Positions 26,033 through 35,314 are shown, counted from the first letter of the stretch. The stretch is 64,000 nucleotides of DNA from Granulicella sibirica (GCF_004115155.1 NZ_RDSM01000003.1:248001-312000), one strand, 5' to 3'. A program made the numbers and translations. Notes: generated from the sequence alone by a model not told the origin.

Positions 26033-28552
26033 ATGACGTTCAACGTCCCGTCTGCCACTCGGAGTTTGATCTTGCGTATCCCTCATCGCCTCCCCAGCCG
26101 GTTTGCCCTTTTGAGCCTGCCCTGTGCCCTCCTGTTCCCTGCTCCCGTCCACGCTCAAACGGCCTCCGTAACCGGCACTGTCCACGACCCTTCTCAGCTC
26201 GCATTGCCGGGTGCCCAGATCAACCTTGATGGGGCCGACGTCCACCTCAGCACGGTCAGCGACAACACCGGACACTACGCTTTTCCGTCTCCCGGCTCAG
26301 GGAGCTACACCATCACGGCGCAGAAGCCCGGCTTTAACCCCGTTAGCCTCACCTTTGTGGTCCCTGCAGGCACAAGCCTCACCGAGGACCTCAACTTCAC
26401 CACGCTGAACTCTTCGTCCAGTGTCACCGTGCATGCCGCCGCCTCTGGAACCTCCGCCGCGGGATACTACGTTGGCACCGTCGACCGCGGGGTACTCGGG
26501 GACTCGCCAATCCTCGATCAGCCATACACCATCACCGTGCTCCCGTCCGACCAGATCGCGAATACCCAGGTCAAGAACCTGCGTGACGCGCTCAAGTACC
26601 TTCCGCTCGTGCAATTTACCGAGCAGCAGGGCCCGGAGATCATCCGCCCGGCCACGCGCGGCATGCAGGGCTCCATCGCGCAGAACACCCGTATGGATGG
26701 CCTGGCGATGGCCATCACCGGCGGCAACCCGATGGAGCAGTATCAGGAGCTGCAGGTGGAGAACGGCCTCGGCGCACCGGTCTATGGCCCCGCGAACCCA
26801 TCGGGAATGTTCGACTTCGTGCTCAAGCGCCCTACCGAAGCCCGCACCACGAGCCTCTACCTCGAGCAGGATAGCAGCACAGTCGGGACCGCGTGGCTCG
26901 ATAGCGGCGGCCGTGGCGGCCCGCACAAGATGTTTGGCTATCGGACCAACCTGCTCTATGGTGACGGCACACAGTTCGTCCAGGCAAGCCGCCTGCGCCG
27001 CCGCCTCGCTATGTTCGCAGGCGATGTCCGCTTCACCGACCGCACCACGCTCGACGCGCACTACAGCGTCTACGACATCGTGCAGCGCGGCTACCCCGGC
27101 TGGTTCACCTACGGCCAGAACACGCCGGCTGGCGGAACCACGCAGAATCCTGCGCCCGACTTCATTCTGCCCAGCGCACCCGACCCAACAGTTCGCGGCT
27201 TTGGACAGGCCTACGCCGGCGTGAACCTCACGACACAGAGCACAAGCGTTCGCTTCCTCCACGACTTTTCTCCCAACTGGCATGCCATGGCGGGTGGCCT
27301 CGGCCAACGTCTCGATCGCTTCATCGACACCCCCGTCAATGTGCTAACCAACAACGCGGGAGCTTACCGGCAGTCGCTCGCTACCGGCTTCGCTCCGCGC
27401 TTCCGCGTTGAGAGCGATCTCGGCTACATCACCGGCACGGTGAACAAGTGGGGACTCCGCCAGAATGTCGTCCTTGGGAGCGAAGGCTATCGCTTCAACC
27501 AGTACGCCTACACCGCGCCCCCTGCCGCCAACGTCCTGATTGGGAATGCCAGCATCAGCGATCCTCTCGTCTTACCGGCCCCCAGCGTCGGCCTGCCGAA
27601 GAACGTGAACATCTATCAATCAGCGGTCGTTGAACAGCAGGGCTTCAACCTCGGCGACATGATCTACTTTCCCAAGTACTTCGCGGTACGCGTTGCGGCA
27701 AGTCAGGACTTCATCGGCGTCGATAACAACACGCTGAACACAACCACTCTCGCTCAAACGCGGAGCTCCGGGTCCAACAAGAATGGGGTTAGCCCTTCCG
27801 CCAGCGTGATGTTCAAACCGGTGAGCTGGATGACCGCCTACGGCACCTTCGCCAGCAGCCTTCAGCAGGGCGACATTGCGCCTGGCTCAGCCAATGTCGT
27901 TAACGCCAACCAGTCCCTCGATCCCTACCGCAGCAAGGAGTGGGAGATCGGCTACAAGACGGACGCTCGCCCCCTGGCAATCACAGCGGACCTCTTCCGC
28001 ATCTCACGTCCGTTCGCGAACACCGTCTCGTATAACGGCAGCACCACGGAGAACATCTTCAAGATCGTCGGCAATCAGGTGAACTACGGGGCCGAACTCC
28101 AGGCCCAGGGAACGCTGTTTCGTCGGCTTCTGATCGATGCCGGCTTCACCGCGCTCAACGCCAGGTTGAACGACACCCAGATCGCGGCGACGAATGGAAA
28201 GCGCTTCGTCGGCATTCCGGGATACCGCACGGGAACATACTCTGAGTACCGCGTCCCCGGCGTCTCGCGCCTGAGCGTGACGGGGGCATGGGAGTTCATT
28301 GGCCAGCGTCCGCAGGACGACGAGAACCTGCACCGAACGCCGGGAAGCAGCGAGTTCGACCTCGGCTTCCGCTACTCGAGGCCGCTCTTCGAGAAGCTCG
28401 CCACCCTCCGCTTCAACTGCCAGAACATCACCGACACTCACTACTACTCGACCATCGCCGCGGGCGACATCACCGGAACCAACGCCAGCAGCAATACTGC
28501 GCACCTTGGTCTGCCACGAACGATCTCGACATCACTGCAGTTTTCCTTTTGA
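26033..28552 (+). CDS. Siderophore-type TonB-dependent receptor with carboxypeptidase-regulatory domain
   Basis: With the ATG at 26033 the product is 839 residues; other in-frame ATGs lie at 25925 and 25982, and the frame is open to 25658, but the signal peptide (RFALLSLPCALLFPAPVHAQ) is best served by 26033. After it come a carboxypeptidase regulatory-like fold (SVTGTVHDPSQLALPGAQI), a plug (PYTITVLPSDQIANTQVKNL, LKYLPLVQF, RGMQGSIAQNTRMDG) and a 22-strand-type barrel ending TISTSLQFSF. The plug opening matches FhuA/FecA-type siderophore receptors. It is divergent from the ModA-like binding protein, and the 144 bases between them must hold both promoters. Confidence 0.85.
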   Translation: MTFNVPSATRSLILRIPHRLPSRFALLSLPCALLFPAPVHAQTASVTGTVHDPSQLALPGAQINLDGADVHLSTVSDNTGHYAFPSPGSGSYTITAQKPGFNPVSLTFVVPAGTSLTEDLNFTTLNSSSSVTVHAAASGTSAAGYYVGTVDRGVLGDSPILDQPYTITVLPSDQIANTQVKNLRDALKYLPLVQFTEQQGPEIIRPATRGMQGSIAQNTRMDGLAMAITGGNPMEQYQELQVENGLGAPVYGPANPSGMFDFVLKRPTEARTTSLYLEQDSSTVGTAWLDSGGRGGPHKMFGYRTNLLYGDGTQFVQASRLRRRLAMFAGDVRFTDRTTLDAHYSVYDIVQRGYPGWFTYGQNTPAGGTTQNPAPDFILPSAPDPTVRGFGQAYAGVNLTTQSTSVRFLHDFSPNWHAMAGGLGQRLDRFIDTPVNVLTNNAGAYRQSLATGFAPRFRVESDLGYITGTVNKWGLRQNVVLGSEGYRFNQYAYTAPPAANVLIGNASISDPLVLPAPSVGLPKNVNIYQSAVVEQQGFNLGDMIYFPKYFAVRVAASQDFIGVDNNTLNTTTLAQTRSSGSNKNGVSPSASVMFKPVSWMTAYGTFASSLQQGDIAPGSANVVNANQSLDPYRSKEWEIGYKTDARPLAITADLFRISRPFANTVSYNGSTTENIFKIVGNQVNYGAELQAQGTLFRRLLIDAGFTALNARLNDTQIAATNGKRFVGIPGYRTGTYSEYRVPGVSRLSVTGAWEFIGQRPQDDENLHRTPGSSEFDLGFRYSRPLFEKLATLRFNCQNITDTHYYSTIAAGDITGTNASSNTAHLGLPRTISTSLQFSF

Positions 28553-28566
28553 GATACACGGAATTT

Positions 28567-28594
28567 CTGAGCTCGTCCATAGGGACGAGCTCAG
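28567..28594. terminator. Perfect hairpin between convergent genes
   Basis: A 12-base perfect stem CTGAGCTCGTCC (28567-28578) with its complement at 28583-28594 and a 4-base loop, 15 bases after the receptor stop. No long T run follows on either strand, so it may be a weak bidirectional terminator or an mRNA-stabilising hairpin. Confidence 0.55.
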
Positions 28595-28753
28595 TGGCTC
28601 CAGAACATTTAGCACTTGCTCCGCTGCGCGTACCCGTGAAGCCGAACCAAACGGGGCGAGCATATCTCGTAGCACCTTCGCGGAACGACACCAAAGGCCT
28701 GTTCCGAATCGCGCATTGGAAGGCGTTCCAGGCCATCTTCACCGCCCAATCCT

Positions 28754-30703
28754 TTACTCGGTGATTGGAACGACCGGGAGGCTGATATAGCTGGCAGTTT
28801 CACCGCTGTGCCATATGCGTTGTGTGGCTTTCTGGTAATCCGCAGGTTTGGCATCGAAGATATTAGGAACGAATCTCTGGGGATTACGGTCATAGAGCGG
28901 GAACAGGGTCGACTGGATCTGGACCATCAAGCGATGACCTGGTTGTATGGTGTGATTGATCATCGGAAGCCCGAAAGTGAAGGGCAAAGGCTCATCCGGG
29001 GTCAAAGCGGCGGGCTTCTCGAAGCTGGTGCGATAACGGCCACGGAAAATGTCGGTTGACAAAGGAAGCTCATAGCCATTCATGTCGACGGGCGGTGTCC
29101 CACGATCGGGAAAGACGTCGATGATCTTGACGACCCAGTCTGAGTCAGTTCCAGAGGTAGAGGCGAACAGATGGGCGACGGGTTCACCTGAGAGCTTCAT
29201 GGGTTCTTTGAGGGGTTCCGATTCGTACGTGAGAACATCAGGACGACCCTCCACGAAGCGCTGATCGGTGACAAGCCAGCTGCCCCAGGCAGCGTTGTCA
29301 TCGGCGGCAACGGGCCGGGGGCGATATGGGACAGGTTTGGCAGGATCCGAAATATATTCGTCAAACTTGTTGGAACTTGCGTTTGGAGCTGCAGAGGCTG
29401 GGGCATCGAAGGAGAGTTTCCCCGACGCAGTCAGGTAGAGGCGCTTCGACGCCGTTGGGCAGCCCTTCTCGCAACTAGCAGGCCATGCTTTCGGCGTCTC
29501 CCAGTGGTCTTCCCCGGTGTTGTAAATCCAGGCGTGGGGAGTGTCTGCTTTCGGCGAACCGGGTTTCAGGTACTGGTTGAAAAACGGCAATAGGACGTCA
29601 CGCCGCCATTGCGCGGTGGTATCCGTCGCCCACGTCATGGGACCCAGGGTGCGGCCCTCGCGGTTGACCTGGCTGTGTCGCCATGGTCCCATCACCAGGT
29701 GGTTAAGGTGATCCTTGTCTTTTGGCTCCAAAGCCCGAAAGGAGTGAATGGCGCCCCACATATCCTCCTGATCCCAAAGTCCCTGCTCCCACATGGTGGG
29801 GACCGTCGTGGGAACCTGGGCGATGAGCTTATCAAGCGCCTGGCTCTGCCAGAAACCATCGTAGGCAGGATGCTGCTCGACGGTGCGCCAATAGGGAAGT
29901 TGGTCTTCTCCAAGAGAGCGGGCGAAGTCTCCGGCTGAACCAGCTTCAAGGAAGTTGGTGTAGTCATCCCGGTGTGCGCGGGTCACCTTGACGCCGGCTC
30001 CGCGCATGGTGGTCTGCCCAACAAAGTAGTCAAGGTTATTTTCGCGAAAGGCACCGTAGTGGAACCAGTCATCACCCATCCAGCCATCGACCATTGGGCT
30101 TTCCGGTGCGGCTACTTTGAGAGCAGGGTGTGGATGCAGAAGGGCCATGACAACGGTGAAGCCTTCGTAAGATGACCCGATCATGCCCACGCGGCCATTC
30201 GACTCGGGAACGTTCTTGATGAGCCAATCGATGGTGTCATAGGCGTCGGTAGTGTCGTCCGCGCCGGACGGGTTGAAGCCGGAATTCACGGGTGGCGGCG
30301 TCATCAGGTAAACGCCCTCGGAACCATACTTGCCGCGAACATCCTGGTAGACACGGATGTACCCGGATTCGACGAAGCCTTCGTCGCTCAACGGCAGCGC
30401 CTCAATCATGCGCGGCGACTCGGAACGTGCGGCCCGCCCTGCGGCGTTGTAGCAGGTCCGGGTGAGGACGATAGGTGCGGACTTCGCGCCCTTTGGGACG
30501 ACTATCACGGTGTAGAGCTTTGTGCCGTCCCGCATCGGGATCATGACGACACGTTTGTCGTAGTCCCGTTCGACCACAGGAGCCTTGAAGTTGGTAGCGA
30601 GATCGTCAGCCGGGAACTTTTCCGCACTTCCCTGCCCATAGGCGGAAACGGCGAGCGTGGCAAGCCCCAATGACATGATGACAGCGGCGTGATGAAGTCT
30701 CAT
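28754..30703 (-). CDS. Secreted CocE/NonD-family hydrolase (X-Pro peptidase-like esterase)
   Basis: The 649-residue protein starts with a signal peptide (VIMSLGLATLAVSAYGQG). It has the alpha/beta-hydrolase fold of the CocE/X-Pro dipeptidyl-peptidase group: VMIPMRDGTKLYTVIVVPKG, VYQDVRGKYGSEG, the nucleophile elbow GMIGSSYEGF (catalytic Ser), the helical cap with WMGDDWFHYGAFR, HLVMGPWRHSQ (catalytic His region) and the C-terminal jelly-roll from about 430 (DWVVKIIDVFPDRG, YRTSFEKP, HRLMVQIQSTLFPLYDRNP). Members cleave acyl esters or Xaa-Pro peptides; the substrate is not readable. It acts outside the cytoplasm and is monocistronic. Confidence 0.9.
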   Translation of the reverse strand: MRLHHAAVIMSLGLATLAVSAYGQGSAEKFPADDLATNFKAPVVERDYDKRVVMIPMRDGTKLYTVIVVPKGAKSAPIVLTRTCYNAAGRAARSESPRMIEALPLSDEGFVESGYIRVYQDVRGKYGSEGVYLMTPPPVNSGFNPSGADDTTDAYDTIDWLIKNVPESNGRVGMIGSSYEGFTVVMALLHPHPALKVAAPESPMVDGWMGDDWFHYGAFRENNLDYFVGQTTMRGAGVKVTRAHRDDYTNFLEAGSAGDFARSLGEDQLPYWRTVEQHPAYDGFWQSQALDKLIAQVPTTVPTMWEQGLWDQEDMWGAIHSFRALEPKDKDHLNHLVMGPWRHSQVNREGRTLGPMTWATDTTAQWRRDVLLPFFNQYLKPGSPKADTPHAWIYNTGEDHWETPKAWPASCEKGCPTASKRLYLTASGKLSFDAPASAAPNASSNKFDEYISDPAKPVPYRPRPVAADDNAAWGSWLVTDQRFVEGRPDVLTYESEPLKEPMKLSGEPVAHLFASTSGTDSDWVVKIIDVFPDRGTPPVDMNGYELPLSTDIFRGRYRTSFEKPAALTPDEPLPFTFGLPMINHTIQPGHRLMVQIQSTLFPLYDRNPQRFVPNIFDAKPADYQKATQRIWHSGETASYISLPVVPITE

Positions 30704-30880
30704 ATGCCTCTTCTTCGTTAGCAGAAATGTTCCAAATGTCCACCCGTAAGACGCTCAAGCTTGAAACAGGATTCAGCGTCCGCGCCTCTACCGCACCCTG
30801 CTACGAGGGTGCGGTCAGAAGCAATGGTTCCCCGGTTACTCTCCGAGGAATCATCTCTTTCTTTGAAACCGCCACATGGA

Positions 30881-31258
30881 TTACTTTACCGGAGCGATCG
30901 CGTCCTTGGCAGCCTTGGCAACGCGGAACTTTACTGTTGTCTTTGCCTTGATCTTGATCGATTCCCCGGTCTGCGGATTGCGACCGATGCGGGCGGCACG
31001 CTGAGCCTTCACCAGCTTACCCAGGCCAGGAATGGTAAATTCGCCACCCTTCTTGGTCTCCTGAATAGCGGTGGATGCGAGAAGATCGAACAACGCCACT
31101 GACTGTTTTGTCGTCAATTCCATCTTCTCAGAAACAACCCGAACTAACTCTGATTTGGTCATCTTCTTAATTGCAGCCGTCTTCTTCGCTGGCACTGCCG
31201 TCGCTTTTGCGGTTACTGGTGCGACGGTCTTCTTTGCTGCTGCTTTCTTCGTTGCCAT
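30881..31258 (-). CDS. HU-family DNA-binding protein with Lys/Ala-rich N-terminal tail
   Basis: The 125-residue product is a normal HU/IHF domain (about 34-123) preceded by a basic tail of about 33 residues rich in Lys, Ala and Thr (KKAAAKKTVAPVTAKATAVP), as in histone H1-like extensions. Domain signs are MTKSELVRVVSEKMEL, FTIPGLGKLVKAQRAAR and the beta-arm IGRNPQTGESIKIKAK. A GAGGG ribosome site precedes the ATG. It would bend and compact DNA in the nucleoid. Immediately upstream on the same strand is a decayed small basic-protein gene (31288-31483), so this spot may once have carried two chromatin-type genes. Confidence 0.95.
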   Translation of the reverse strand: MATKKAAAKKTVAPVTAKATAVPAKKTAAIKKMTKSELVRVVSEKMELTTKQSVALFDLLASTAIQETKKGGEFTIPGLGKLVKAQRAARIGRNPQTGESIKIKAKTTVKFRVAKAAKDAIAPVK

Positions 31259-31287
31259 GAACCCTCGATGTCAAGCTGGTTAGTGGT

Positions 31288-31483
31288 TTAGGAGCGTTTT
31301 GCAGGCGTCTCCTTCACGGGAGTTCTCTTCGCTGCACCCGGAGTATCTCTTACAGCAGGTGACGCATAAGCCACGGAATGCCGGACTCACGTTTCTGCTT
31401 TGTTAACCTGCTGAGCGATTGCATCGCCCTTTGCGCAAGCTTCTTCACCCTAGAACGCGTGATCGCTGCAACGCTTCGAGCAT
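31288..31483 (-). pseudogene. Decayed copy of the small histone-like gene found at 49839-50072
   Basis: Reading the minus strand from the ATG at 31483, the frame stops after 12 codons. A shifted frame gives VAAITRSRVKKLAQRAMQSL, which aligns with AAITSPKIKKLAQKALKSP of the intact gene at 49839-50072. A second shift gives DTPGAAKRTPVKETPAKRS ending at the TAA (31288-31290), matching the intact gene's closing KKAPAKRS. So start, body and C-terminus are all recognisable but joined by two frameshifts, and it is shorter than the intact copy (196 against 234 bases). The promoter is conserved too. It is best read as a dead paralogue; sequencing errors could mimic one shift but hardly two. Confidence 0.75.
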
Positions 31484-31520
31484 CGCACAATTGTACGGCT
31501 CACCGTTCCCTGCTGAAAAG
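31484..31520 (-). promoter_or_regulatory. Promoter of the decayed small basic-protein gene, conserved with 50073-50108
   Basis: On the minus strand TTCAGC and then CCGTACAATTGTGC lead straight into the ATG. The same blocks in the same order precede the intact paralogue. TACAAT fits a -10 box only 6 bases before the start codon, so the transcript would begin at or next to the ATG. The remaining stretch to 31767 holds no recognised gene. Confidence 0.5.
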
Positions 31521-31767
31521 CTTGAGCACCACGGGCTAAAGCCCTCATAAGGCAGCACCATGCACGCAGAGCCCGCCACGCGAAATTCTGGAAGCCGTAC
31601 TTCGATCGCACCTGGGAACATTTCTGCTCGCATGCGCAGAACCCCGAGGACGTTTACCAAACTTCCAGCGGAGGTCACACACGATCTTCAACGTTGCCAG
31701 GATGCCTGCCTGCTCTTACACCGAACAAACACTGCCCGAGCTCCAGTCAGAACAGTGCCCAAAAGCA

Positions 31768-31800
31768 AAGCGGAGGAGCTCGTGATTCGCTCCTCCGCTT
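31768..31800 (-). terminator. Intrinsic terminator of the second Oar-type receptor
   Basis: A 12-base perfect stem AAGCGGAGGAGC (31768-31779) with its complement at 31789-31800 and a 9-base loop. It starts 27 bases after the receptor stop (minus strand) and is followed by TTTGCTTTTG in that direction. Confidence 0.75.
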
Positions 31801-31827
31801 GTTTATGGAAAGACGTCCTCGACGCTG

Positions 31828-34800
31828 CTAAAACGCGAAGCGTGCGCTCAACTGCATATTACGGCTTTGATTTGAAGTGCTTGTGATCTGACCGCCGCCG
31901 TTCGTTGTGTCGGTATTGGGCAAGCCGAACGTCGGGTGGTTCAGGATGTTGTTCACATCGGCACGGATCGAGAGGCCGATGATCTCGTTGTAGTGGAAAG
32001 TCTTGCCAAGAGAAGCGTTGAAGCTCTCGTAGCCCGGACCATAGAGGCTGTTGCGACCCACAGTACCGTAGGTGTTAGCGGCTGGCGTTGCATATGCAGC
32101 CGTGTTGAAGTATTCCTGCAGCGTGCGATGCTGCGGCATCGGGTTGCCAACGAGATTAGGCCGTAGACGAAAGTTCGACCCGCTGCTCAGAGAGTTGCTG
32201 TTGTCCAGCCCGCTGTTGATCGTCGGCGTAAACGGATTGCCATCCTGAAGCTGGAAGGTAGCCGAAACACGCCATCCGCCGATCGCCGCATCGACATAGC
32301 GATTGTTGTTGAGGAACTGCGCTCCCTTTCCGACAGGAAGGTTGTAAATAACGCTGCCCTTCCAAGCGTTCCGGATGTCGAAGTTCGACGGGCCGTAGTT
32401 TGCGCCGAAGTTGTACGGATCCTGGTACTGGAGCGTTCCAGCGCGGCTGCCCCAGCCAGATGAGTCAGCTTCATCCAGGAACTTGGACCAGACGTAGTTC
32501 GTGTCGAAGCTCAAGCCGTGCGAGAGACGCTTCGTCACCGAGAGTTGGAGCGAGTTGTAGTTTGAGATTGCGCCTGTCTGGTATCCGGTCAGGGCCTGGT
32601 ACTGCGGGAACGGCCGTGCTGCCTGTCCCTTGCCGAGGTTCGCCGCTGTAAGCTGGTTGATTCCGGACGGGAAGACAAGGTTGTAACCGTGGCTGCCGAC
32701 ATAGGCGAGTTGAACGGCAAGATCAGTGCCGAACTGCTTCTCAACGCCCAAGTTGTATTGAATGATGCGAGCCACGGGAGTGTTGTAGGGAACATAGTTG
32801 AAGCTTTGTCCGTTCTTGCTCCCCGGATCCGTGCTCTGCAGAGCGTAGGGCAAATTCGTGCCCGTTCCAGACAGAGTCGTCACATATGCTAGCCCGTTGG
32901 TGCTGTCTGAAGCATTTCCGCTCGACAGGATGGCCTGGCCTTCCCCCTGACCATACTGGTCGAGGCTCCAGTTGTACGAGTAGAGTCCAATGCCGCCACG
33001 AAACACGACGTCCGAATGCGGGGTGTAGGCGAAGCCGACGCGCGGAAGGACGATGTTGTACTTGTTCTCCTGCAGCGCCGTACGTCCGTTTGTCTTGTTT
33101 GCGGCGAACCAGACGGCGCCAAGGGTGTTTGTGACAGGGTTGACAATGTTCGGATCGAACGTAGCCTGATCCTTCTTGGCGTCGTTCCAACCAAGCTGGA
33201 CCTGATAGCGCAGGCCGAGATTCAGGGTCAGGTTCGGACGAATCTTGAAGTCGTCCTGCACAAAGACCTGAGGCGTCTTCTGACGACCGGCAAACTCAGG
33301 CTGGACCTGCGCACTCCAGTCGTGCGCCGTGCCGAGCAGGAAGTCCGCGTAGTCGACTCCCGAATTCTTGTCGGCAAGACTGCCCTTCGTGTAATCGCCC
33401 GTAAAGCCGAAGGTTCCCGGGTTCAGATTGCCCCATGCAGTCGAGTTATCTTCGTTGATCAGGAACTCGCCGCCGAAGTGGAGGATGTGACGCCCGCGAA
33501 TCAGGGTCACGACGTCAGACGGGTCGAAGACGTGCTCCTTGTAGATGGCGTTGATCCCAGGCCCGAGGTCTTGAAATCCGCCGCTGAAGTTGATCTGCGG
33601 AAATCCGTCCGCCTTCGCGTACTGGAAGCCGATCTTCGCGGGGAAACCTTGGCCGAAGCTCTGCCCTACATAAAAATTGAGTTGGTTGGTATACCCGAAA
33701 CGGAGCTCGTTGATGAAGTTGCCGTTGAAGCTGTGGACCTCGGTGACCTGAGCGGTCGTGCTGTCCACGTCGCCGGCGTAGCAGTTGATCGGGCAGAAGT
33801 TCTGGCCGATGAAGAACGCCGGGTTATCACGCTTCTGCACGGTAGTGGTGAGGCGATCCTTGCTGCTCAAATTGAAGTCGAGCCGGCCGAAGTACTTCTT
33901 GAACGGATTCGACTGCGTCCCCTGGTAGAAATAGTTGTTGCTGGTGAATCCCGGGGTGTACGTACCATTCACAAAGGATGGAGCCTGCACGGTACCGGTA
34001 CGGTTCGGGGCCGGGAAGTACCCCTGAATTGCCTTCGCCACGGAATCGAACCGCGACTGCGGGATGATGTTTCCGGCGAATGGCGAACGTCCAAAACTCG
34101 TTCCGGTCCCATTCACTTGCGTGTTGGGGTCGTAGATGCAACCAGGGCTGCTCGCACCACCGGGGGTCGTTGCGGCGCACGTCACACCGGGAACAAGCTG
34201 CGCCGAAAAATCTCCGCTCCGCTCAGCCAGCGTGGGAACGGAAACCAATCCGTTGACAGCCGAGTTGTTGTTGATCTGGTCGTAATTGAAGTAAAAGAAA
34301 ATCTTGTCCTTGAGAACCGGCCCGCCGATCGACCCACCGAAGTTATTGAAGCGGACGCGATTCTTGTTGATCGGGCTGCTGGAAAAGTTATAAGGCCTCG
34401 CGTTATACGCGTCGTTCTGGTTGTATTCGTAAGCCGAACCATGGAACCCGTTAGTCCCGCCCTTGCTGATCTGGTTGAAGAGAATACCGCCAACGCCATA
34501 CTGCGCCGAGAAGGCAGAGGAGCTTACCTTGACTTCTTGAACCACTTCAAAGACGTAGGTGTCGGCGTTCGCGGAGCTTGGCAGCGTCGATTCCGCGCCG
34601 TCGGAGAGGATGGAGCTGTAGGGAAGGTTTCCGTTCACGGAGACCGACTGGCCAGGGGTGTTGCCAAGCGGCGCGGACGGCGTTGCTGCGGCTCCGGCGA
34701 TCAGCGTCGTAAAGTTCTCCCAGGTAGGGCCGGTTCCGCTGCCGCCGGTGTTCGGAAGCTGTTCCAACGACTTGAAACTTAAGGTTGCGGACTGTTCGCC

Positions 34801-35193
34801 GCTGTCGGTCTGGATGAGCGGCACGTCTGTGTTCACGGTCACCTGTTCCGTGACGGAGCCGGTCTTCATGGTGCCGTCAATCGTAACCGTCGCCACATCG
34901 AGGTTCAGGCCTGAACGAGTGAACGAGGCGAACCCGTTCTTGGTGAACGTAACGCTGTAATTACCGGTAACGATCGGGCCAGTGTCGAACAGGCCGTCGC
35001 TGTTGGTAGTGAGTATCTTCGACACCCCCGTGCCCGTATTCAGTACGGTGACGGTTACGTCTGGCACTAAAGCTCCGGTCGGATCTGTCGCGGTGCCCCG
35101 GATATCGCCGGAATTCGCTGCCTGCCCGCGTGCGTTCGAAGTCGAAAAAAGGCATGCGGTTGCAAGAAGCAAAGCTGTGATTCTGTGTCCCAT
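31828..35193 (-). CDS. Oar-type TonB-dependent receptor with carboxypeptidase-regulatory domain
   Basis: The start is the ATG at 35191-35193, because a GGAGG lies 5 bases before it; the frame stays open to 35223. The product is about 1121 residues: signal peptide (ITALLLATACLFSTSNARGQ), carboxypeptidase regulatory-like fold (GDIRGTATDPTGALVPDVTV), plug (VPLIQTDSGEQSATL, FKSLEQLPNTGG), and a large barrel with the SKGGTNGFHGSAYEY and FYFNYDQINN segments typical of the family, ending RNMQLSARFAF. The ligand is unknown. It has its own terminator and an upstream region with a good promoter and tandem palindromic operators, so it is tightly controlled, unlike the other receptors here. Confidence 0.9.
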   Translation of the reverse strand: MGHRITALLLATACLFSTSNARGQAANSGDIRGTATDPTGALVPDVTVTVLNTGTGVSKILTTNSDGLFDTGPIVTGNYSVTFTKNGFASFTRSGLNLDVATVTIDGTMKTGSVTEQVTVNTDVPLIQTDSGEQSATLSFKSLEQLPNTGGSGTGPTWENFTTLIAGAAATPSAPLGNTPGQSVSVNGNLPYSSILSDGAESTLPSSANADTYVFEVVQEVKVSSSAFSAQYGVGGILFNQISKGGTNGFHGSAYEYNQNDAYNARPYNFSSSPINKNRVRFNNFGGSIGGPVLKDKIFFYFNYDQINNNSAVNGLVSVPTLAERSGDFSAQLVPGVTCAATTPGGASSPGCIYDPNTQVNGTGTSFGRSPFAGNIIPQSRFDSVAKAIQGYFPAPNRTGTVQAPSFVNGTYTPGFTSNNYFYQGTQSNPFKKYFGRLDFNLSSKDRLTTTVQKRDNPAFFIGQNFCPINCYAGDVDSTTAQVTEVHSFNGNFINELRFGYTNQLNFYVGQSFGQGFPAKIGFQYAKADGFPQINFSGGFQDLGPGINAIYKEHVFDPSDVVTLIRGRHILHFGGEFLINEDNSTAWGNLNPGTFGFTGDYTKGSLADKNSGVDYADFLLGTAHDWSAQVQPEFAGRQKTPQVFVQDDFKIRPNLTLNLGLRYQVQLGWNDAKKDQATFDPNIVNPVTNTLGAVWFAANKTNGRTALQENKYNIVLPRVGFAYTPHSDVVFRGGIGLYSYNWSLDQYGQGEGQAILSSGNASDSTNGLAYVTTLSGTGTNLPYALQSTDPGSKNGQSFNYVPYNTPVARIIQYNLGVEKQFGTDLAVQLAYVGSHGYNLVFPSGINQLTAANLGKGQAARPFPQYQALTGYQTGAISNYNSLQLSVTKRLSHGLSFDTNYVWSKFLDEADSSGWGSRAGTLQYQDPYNFGANYGPSNFDIRNAWKGSVIYNLPVGKGAQFLNNNRYVDAAIGGWRVSATFQLQDGNPFTPTINSGLDNSNSLSSGSNFRLRPNLVGNPMPQHRTLQEYFNTAAYATPAANTYGTVGRNSLYGPGYESFNASLGKTFHYNEIIGLSIRADVNNILNHPTFGLPNTDTTNGGGQITSTSNQSRNMQLSARFAF

Positions 35194-35259
35194 GGGACCT
35201 CCAAAAAGTTGCATATCGCGCATCGGCTAGGTCTTGACGCCACGTAGCCGCGCAGTTCC

Positions 35260-35298
35260 GAGACACACGATTGTCTCGCCAAGACACACGATTGTCTT
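35260..35298 (-). promoter_or_regulatory. Two tandem palindromic operators, 21 bases apart
   Basis: Site 1 (35260-35277) is GAGACA-CACGAT-TGTCTC and site 2 (35281-35298) is AAGACA-CACGAT-TGTCTT. Both have perfect 6-base arms and an identical 6-base centre, and the outermost base pair differs in a compensating way. The centre-to-centre distance is 21 bases, two turns of DNA, so two dimers would sit on the same face. They lie 67-105 bases before the receptor's start codon, just downstream of the likely -10 region, which fits repression. The binding protein is unknown. Confidence 0.75.
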
Positions 35299-35314
35299 GA
35301 AGGGCTGCGAGCCG

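Noticed and set aside
31445..31678. 77-codon minus-strand frame upstream of HU
   Set aside because: It starts upstream of the conserved promoter box and only its last 13 codons overlap the decayed small basic-protein gene; the frameshifted reading explains the region better.
33016..34782. 588-codon plus-strand open frame inside the second Oar-type receptor
   Set aside because: Antisense shadow caused by G+C-rich codon use; it encodes repetitive Arg/Val/Glu sequence without a ribosome site or family features.
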